Source: CAZDCZ01 sp964504155
GTDB taxonomy: Bacteria; Bacteroidota; Bacteroidia; Bacteroidales; UBA12077
Direction of reading: 5' to 3'
Length of the DNA: 7,730 nucleotides
Assembly (NCBI GenBank): GCA_964504155.1
Contig: CAZDCZ010000108.1
Location: 1-7,730, forward strand
Shown here: positions 5,585-7,730 of the stretch, one piece after another
Layout: every line of letters begins with the position of its first letter
How positions within the stretch are numbered: the stretch's first letter is position 1
Position numbers and translations under genes: made by a program
The notes under the pieces: generated by a model
Told to the model about the DNA's origin: nothing
What the model saw: the letters and a program-made list of their open reading frames with translations, nothing else
The model's database searches: none

Positions 5585-5624
5585 AAAAAAGATGAGAAAA
5601 TTTAATAATCCTCTCATCTTTTTT
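5585..5624. terminator. Bidirectional intrinsic terminator between convergent genes
   Basis: AAAAAAGATGAGA (5585-5597) pairs over 13 bp with TCTCATCTTTTTT (5612-5624) around a 14-nt AT-rich loop. On the + strand the stem ends in T-runs after the envelope-protein gene. On the - strand the A-run at 5583-5590 becomes a T-run, so it also serves the acyl-CoA ligase gene, which stops at 5698. Confidence 0.88.
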
Positions 5625-5697
5625 ATTTTATCACTATCTAACTAAATCGAAAAACAATTCAATTATTTTTTTTTACAAATCAGTAATTATTAAAGTT

Positions 5698-7605
5698 TTA
5701 ATTAAATAATTTCTTAATAATATTTTCATTTTTATGATTACAAATATCTTTCCCTTCACCTGAATATAAATACTCAATTCTTGTACTATAATGTTTAGTA
5801 ATTTTTCCTCTAACCATTTTTAGTGTAGTATTTATTAATTTATTTTCTTCGGTAAAAGCATCTCCTAATATTGCAATTGCTGATGGCAACCATCTTTCAG
5901 GAAATTCATTTTCATACTTACCGCCTTTTCTATATTCGTCTATTTCTTTTTGAATACGCTTTAAAACAGCATCTTGACCTTCAATTGTATTGATATTTAT
6001 ATCATTCGAATTAATAAATCTTTTTAAAGCTTCTTTGTTTGGAACAAGTAAAGCTACAGTATATGCATTCTGATTATTATGCAACATACACTGATTAATT
6101 AATGATGATTGTTGAACAAATGATTCTTCTATCGACTCCGGACTATATTTTTCTCCATCGTTACTAATAAGTAAACTTTTAAAACGGCCTAAAACGTACA
6201 AGAACCCATCTTTATCCATATAACCTAAATCGCCGGTATAAAGCCATCCATTCTTTAGTGTTTCGTTTGTAGCTTTTTCGTTTTTCCAATATCCTGCCAT
6301 TACATTTTCTCCTTTTACTACAATTTCTCCTTTTTCTCCTGTTTTAAGTTCATTGCCTTTATCATCGCATATTTTTAATTCAATATTTTTTACAAGAAAA
6401 CCCGACGAACCTAATTTGTGTTTTAATGGAGCATTCGATGAAATAATAGGTGACGATTCTGACAAACCATAACCTTGATACATTGGCATTCCTATTGCAT
6501 AAAAGAATTTCTGAAGCTCAATATCAAGCAGAGCTCCTCCACCAATAAAGAAATCGAGATTTCCTCCAAACCCTTCTCTAATTTTGCTGAATAATATCTT
6601 GTCGAACAAATTTAATATTGGTTTTTTTACAAATTGGAATCCTTTACCCTTACTAAATCCATCTTTATTGTAACTATATGCCATTTTTAAAGCTTTCTTG
6701 AAAAGCTTTTCAACCTTTGGTCCTTTTTCTGCTATACTTCTCTCAATATTATTTTTAAAATTTATTGCTAAAGCAGGAACACTTAATAATAAATTTGGCT
6801 TAATTTCTTTAATGTTTTTAGGTATATTTTTAAGAGTTTCAATATTCGATTTTCCAAGTTGTATTGTAGCAAGACTTGCTCCATTAGACATAAAACTATA
6901 TATTCCGGCAGTATGTGCAAAAGAATGATCTAAAGGCAATATTAATAAAGTAATATAACTCTCAGGAATACTCATTAAACTATTAGCTTGTTCTACATTA
7001 GCAGTATAATTTCTGTGTGTTAACATAATCCCTTTCGGGTCGGCAGTAGTTCCGGATGTATAACTAATATTTGCCAAATCGTCTTGCTTTATAGAATTTA
7101 CAAGCGTATCAAAATCATTCTTACTGGTTTTTAAATAATTCTCTCCTAATCTAAAAATCTCTTTGTACGAAATTTCATCATTTTCGTAATTATCTATTTC
7201 ATCTATATATATTATTTTTTCAATATCAGGAAGGTCATTTTTTATTTGTTTTATTTTATTTGCATAACTTCTCGATACTATTATATATTTTGCTCCTGAA
7301 TGTACTAATCGAAAATGTAATTCTGAGAATGCATCAAGTTTTATCGATAATGGAACATTTATAGCTCCAGAATACAAAATTCCTAATTCACTTATTATCC
7401 ATGCATTTCTTCCTTCGGCAAGCAAAGCCACTCTATCGCCTTTTTTTACTCCTAAATTAATTAAACCTGCAGCAAATATATGAACCTGCTCTTTTACTTC
7501 ATTATAAGTAGTAGGTTCGTATTTTTCTGCTCCCCGCTCCCATAATAATGTATTATTCCTATATTTTTTAGCACTTTCTTCAAATAAATTGATTATTGTT
7601 TTCAT
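5698..7605 (-). CDS. Long-chain fatty acid-CoA ligase (AMP-binding, FadD15 type)
   Basis: 635 residues of the acyl-adenylate-forming superfamily. It activates a carboxylic acid, most likely a long-chain fatty acid, with ATP to acyl-AMP and transfers it to CoA for degradation or lipid synthesis at the inner face of the membrane. Visible motifs: P-loop SYTSGTTADPKG (181-192), FIGGGALL (353-360), adenine-binding YGLSESSP (379-386), YTGDLG (456-461) with D459 for the ribose, hinge/linker GRFKSLLISNDGEKYSPESIE (473-493, split here as GRFKSLL and SPESIE), and the C-terminal catalytic-lysine region TLKMVRGKI (594-602), with K596 the likely lysine. The length and the TLKxxR form are typical of the ACSL/FadD15 branch rather than acetyl-CoA synthetase. 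The exact chain length of the substrate cannot be read. It has no signal peptide or membrane segment. It is transcribed toward the envelope protein and shares a terminator with it. The ATG at 7603-7605 starts directly with the N-terminal domain (MKTIINLFEESAKKY). Confidence 0.93.
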   Translation of the reverse strand: MKTIINLFEESAKKYRNNTLLWERGAEKYEPTTYNEVKEQVHIFAAGLINLGVKKGDRVALLAEGRNAWIISELGILYSGAINVPLSIKLDAFSELHFRLVHSGAKYIIVSRSYANKIKQIKNDLPDIEKIIYIDEIDNYENDEISYKEIFRLGENYLKTSKNDFDTLVNSIKQDDLANISYTSGTTADPKGIMLTHRNYTANVEQANSLMSIPESYITLLILPLDHSFAHTAGIYSFMSNGASLATIQLGKSNIETLKNIPKNIKEIKPNLLLSVPALAINFKNNIERSIAEKGPKVEKLFKKALKMAYSYNKDGFSKGKGFQFVKKPILNLFDKILFSKIREGFGGNLDFFIGGGALLDIELQKFFYAIGMPMYQGYGLSESSPIISSNAPLKHKLGSSGFLVKNIELKICDDKGNELKTGEKGEIVVKGENVMAGYWKNEKATNETLKNGWLYTGDLGYMDKDGFLYVLGRFKSLLISNDGEKYSPESIEESFVQQSSLINQCMLHNNQNAYTVALLVPNKEALKRFINSNDININTIEGQDAVLKRIQKEIDEYRKGGKYENEFPERWLPSAIAILGDAFTEENKLINTTLKMVRGKITKHYSTRIEYLYSGEGKDICNHKNENIIKKLFN

Positions 7606-7730
7606 AAGTTTCTATTTATGTTTTCATTGACAATAATATGAAAAATTTATTGTTTACAAATTCTTTTTAGCTCTAAAATCATCATTGCAAAAACTCAAAA
7701 TCTTATTTTTTTTGAATTAATATATTATAT

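Noticed and set aside
6698..6928. 76-codon open frame on the plus strand
   Set aside because: It is antisense to the acyl-CoA ligase, and the hydrophobic translation is what the complement of this coding region gives.
7606..7730. Promoter for the acyl-CoA ligase in the right-hand flank
   Set aside because: I found no pair of -33 and -7 elements with acceptable spacing. The 125 nt hold no other feature I can support.

Overview
The window is AT-rich DNA that reads like a member of the Bacteroidota, probably Bacteroidales/Marinilabiliales-like. The clues are A-rich regions instead of Shine-Dalgarno sites before most genes, exported proteins whose signal peptides end just before a Gln (NA|Q, FS|Q), an M20C aminoacyl-histidine dipeptidase, and a FadD15-type acyl-CoA ligase. 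The taxonomic placement is inference; no rRNA or marker gene is present.

Layout. Positions 3-137 hold the C-terminal tail of a TPR-like protein (+ strand). It converges on a secreted thioredoxin-fold protein (164-691, - strand). After a divergent gap comes pepD (962-2419, +), which has an unusually good Shine-Dalgarno site and ends at a strong intrinsic terminator (2438-2472). Next is a regulatory block, all on the + strand: a sigma-54 activator (bacterial enhancer-binding protein, EBP) without a sensor domain (2650-3735), a receiver-only response regulator (3796-4155), a 346-nt non-coding region, a second receiver-only paralogue (4502-4861), and a small exported, probable outer-membrane beta-barrel protein (4880-5530). 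A bidirectional terminator (5585-5624) separates this block from a convergent long-chain acyl-CoA ligase gene (5698-7605, -).

The most interesting part is 2650-5530. The EBP keeps its GAFTGA loop, both Walker motifs and a Fis-type HTH, but has only about 45 residues before the AAA+ domain. The 346-nt gap before the second receiver contains a good match to a -24/-12 (sigma-54) promoter at 4452-4468. Upstream of it are two copies of one 16-bp dyad, TGTAA-N6-TWACA, with centres 43 bp apart (about four helical turns) and about 99 and 142 bp upstream of the predicted start site. That is classical enhancer geometry. A third copy lies between the EBP gene and the first receiver gene. I propose a self-contained circuit: the EBP, perhaps controlled in trans by a receiver, binds the TGTAA dyads and drives sigma-54 transcription of receiver 2 and the envelope protein, while receiver 1 is made from the EBP side. 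The sites and genes are visible in the sequence; the wiring is inference. No histidine kinase is encoded in the window. The flanking genes (pepD, acyl-CoA ligase, thioredoxin-like) look like ordinary metabolism and envelope genes with no visible tie to the circuit.
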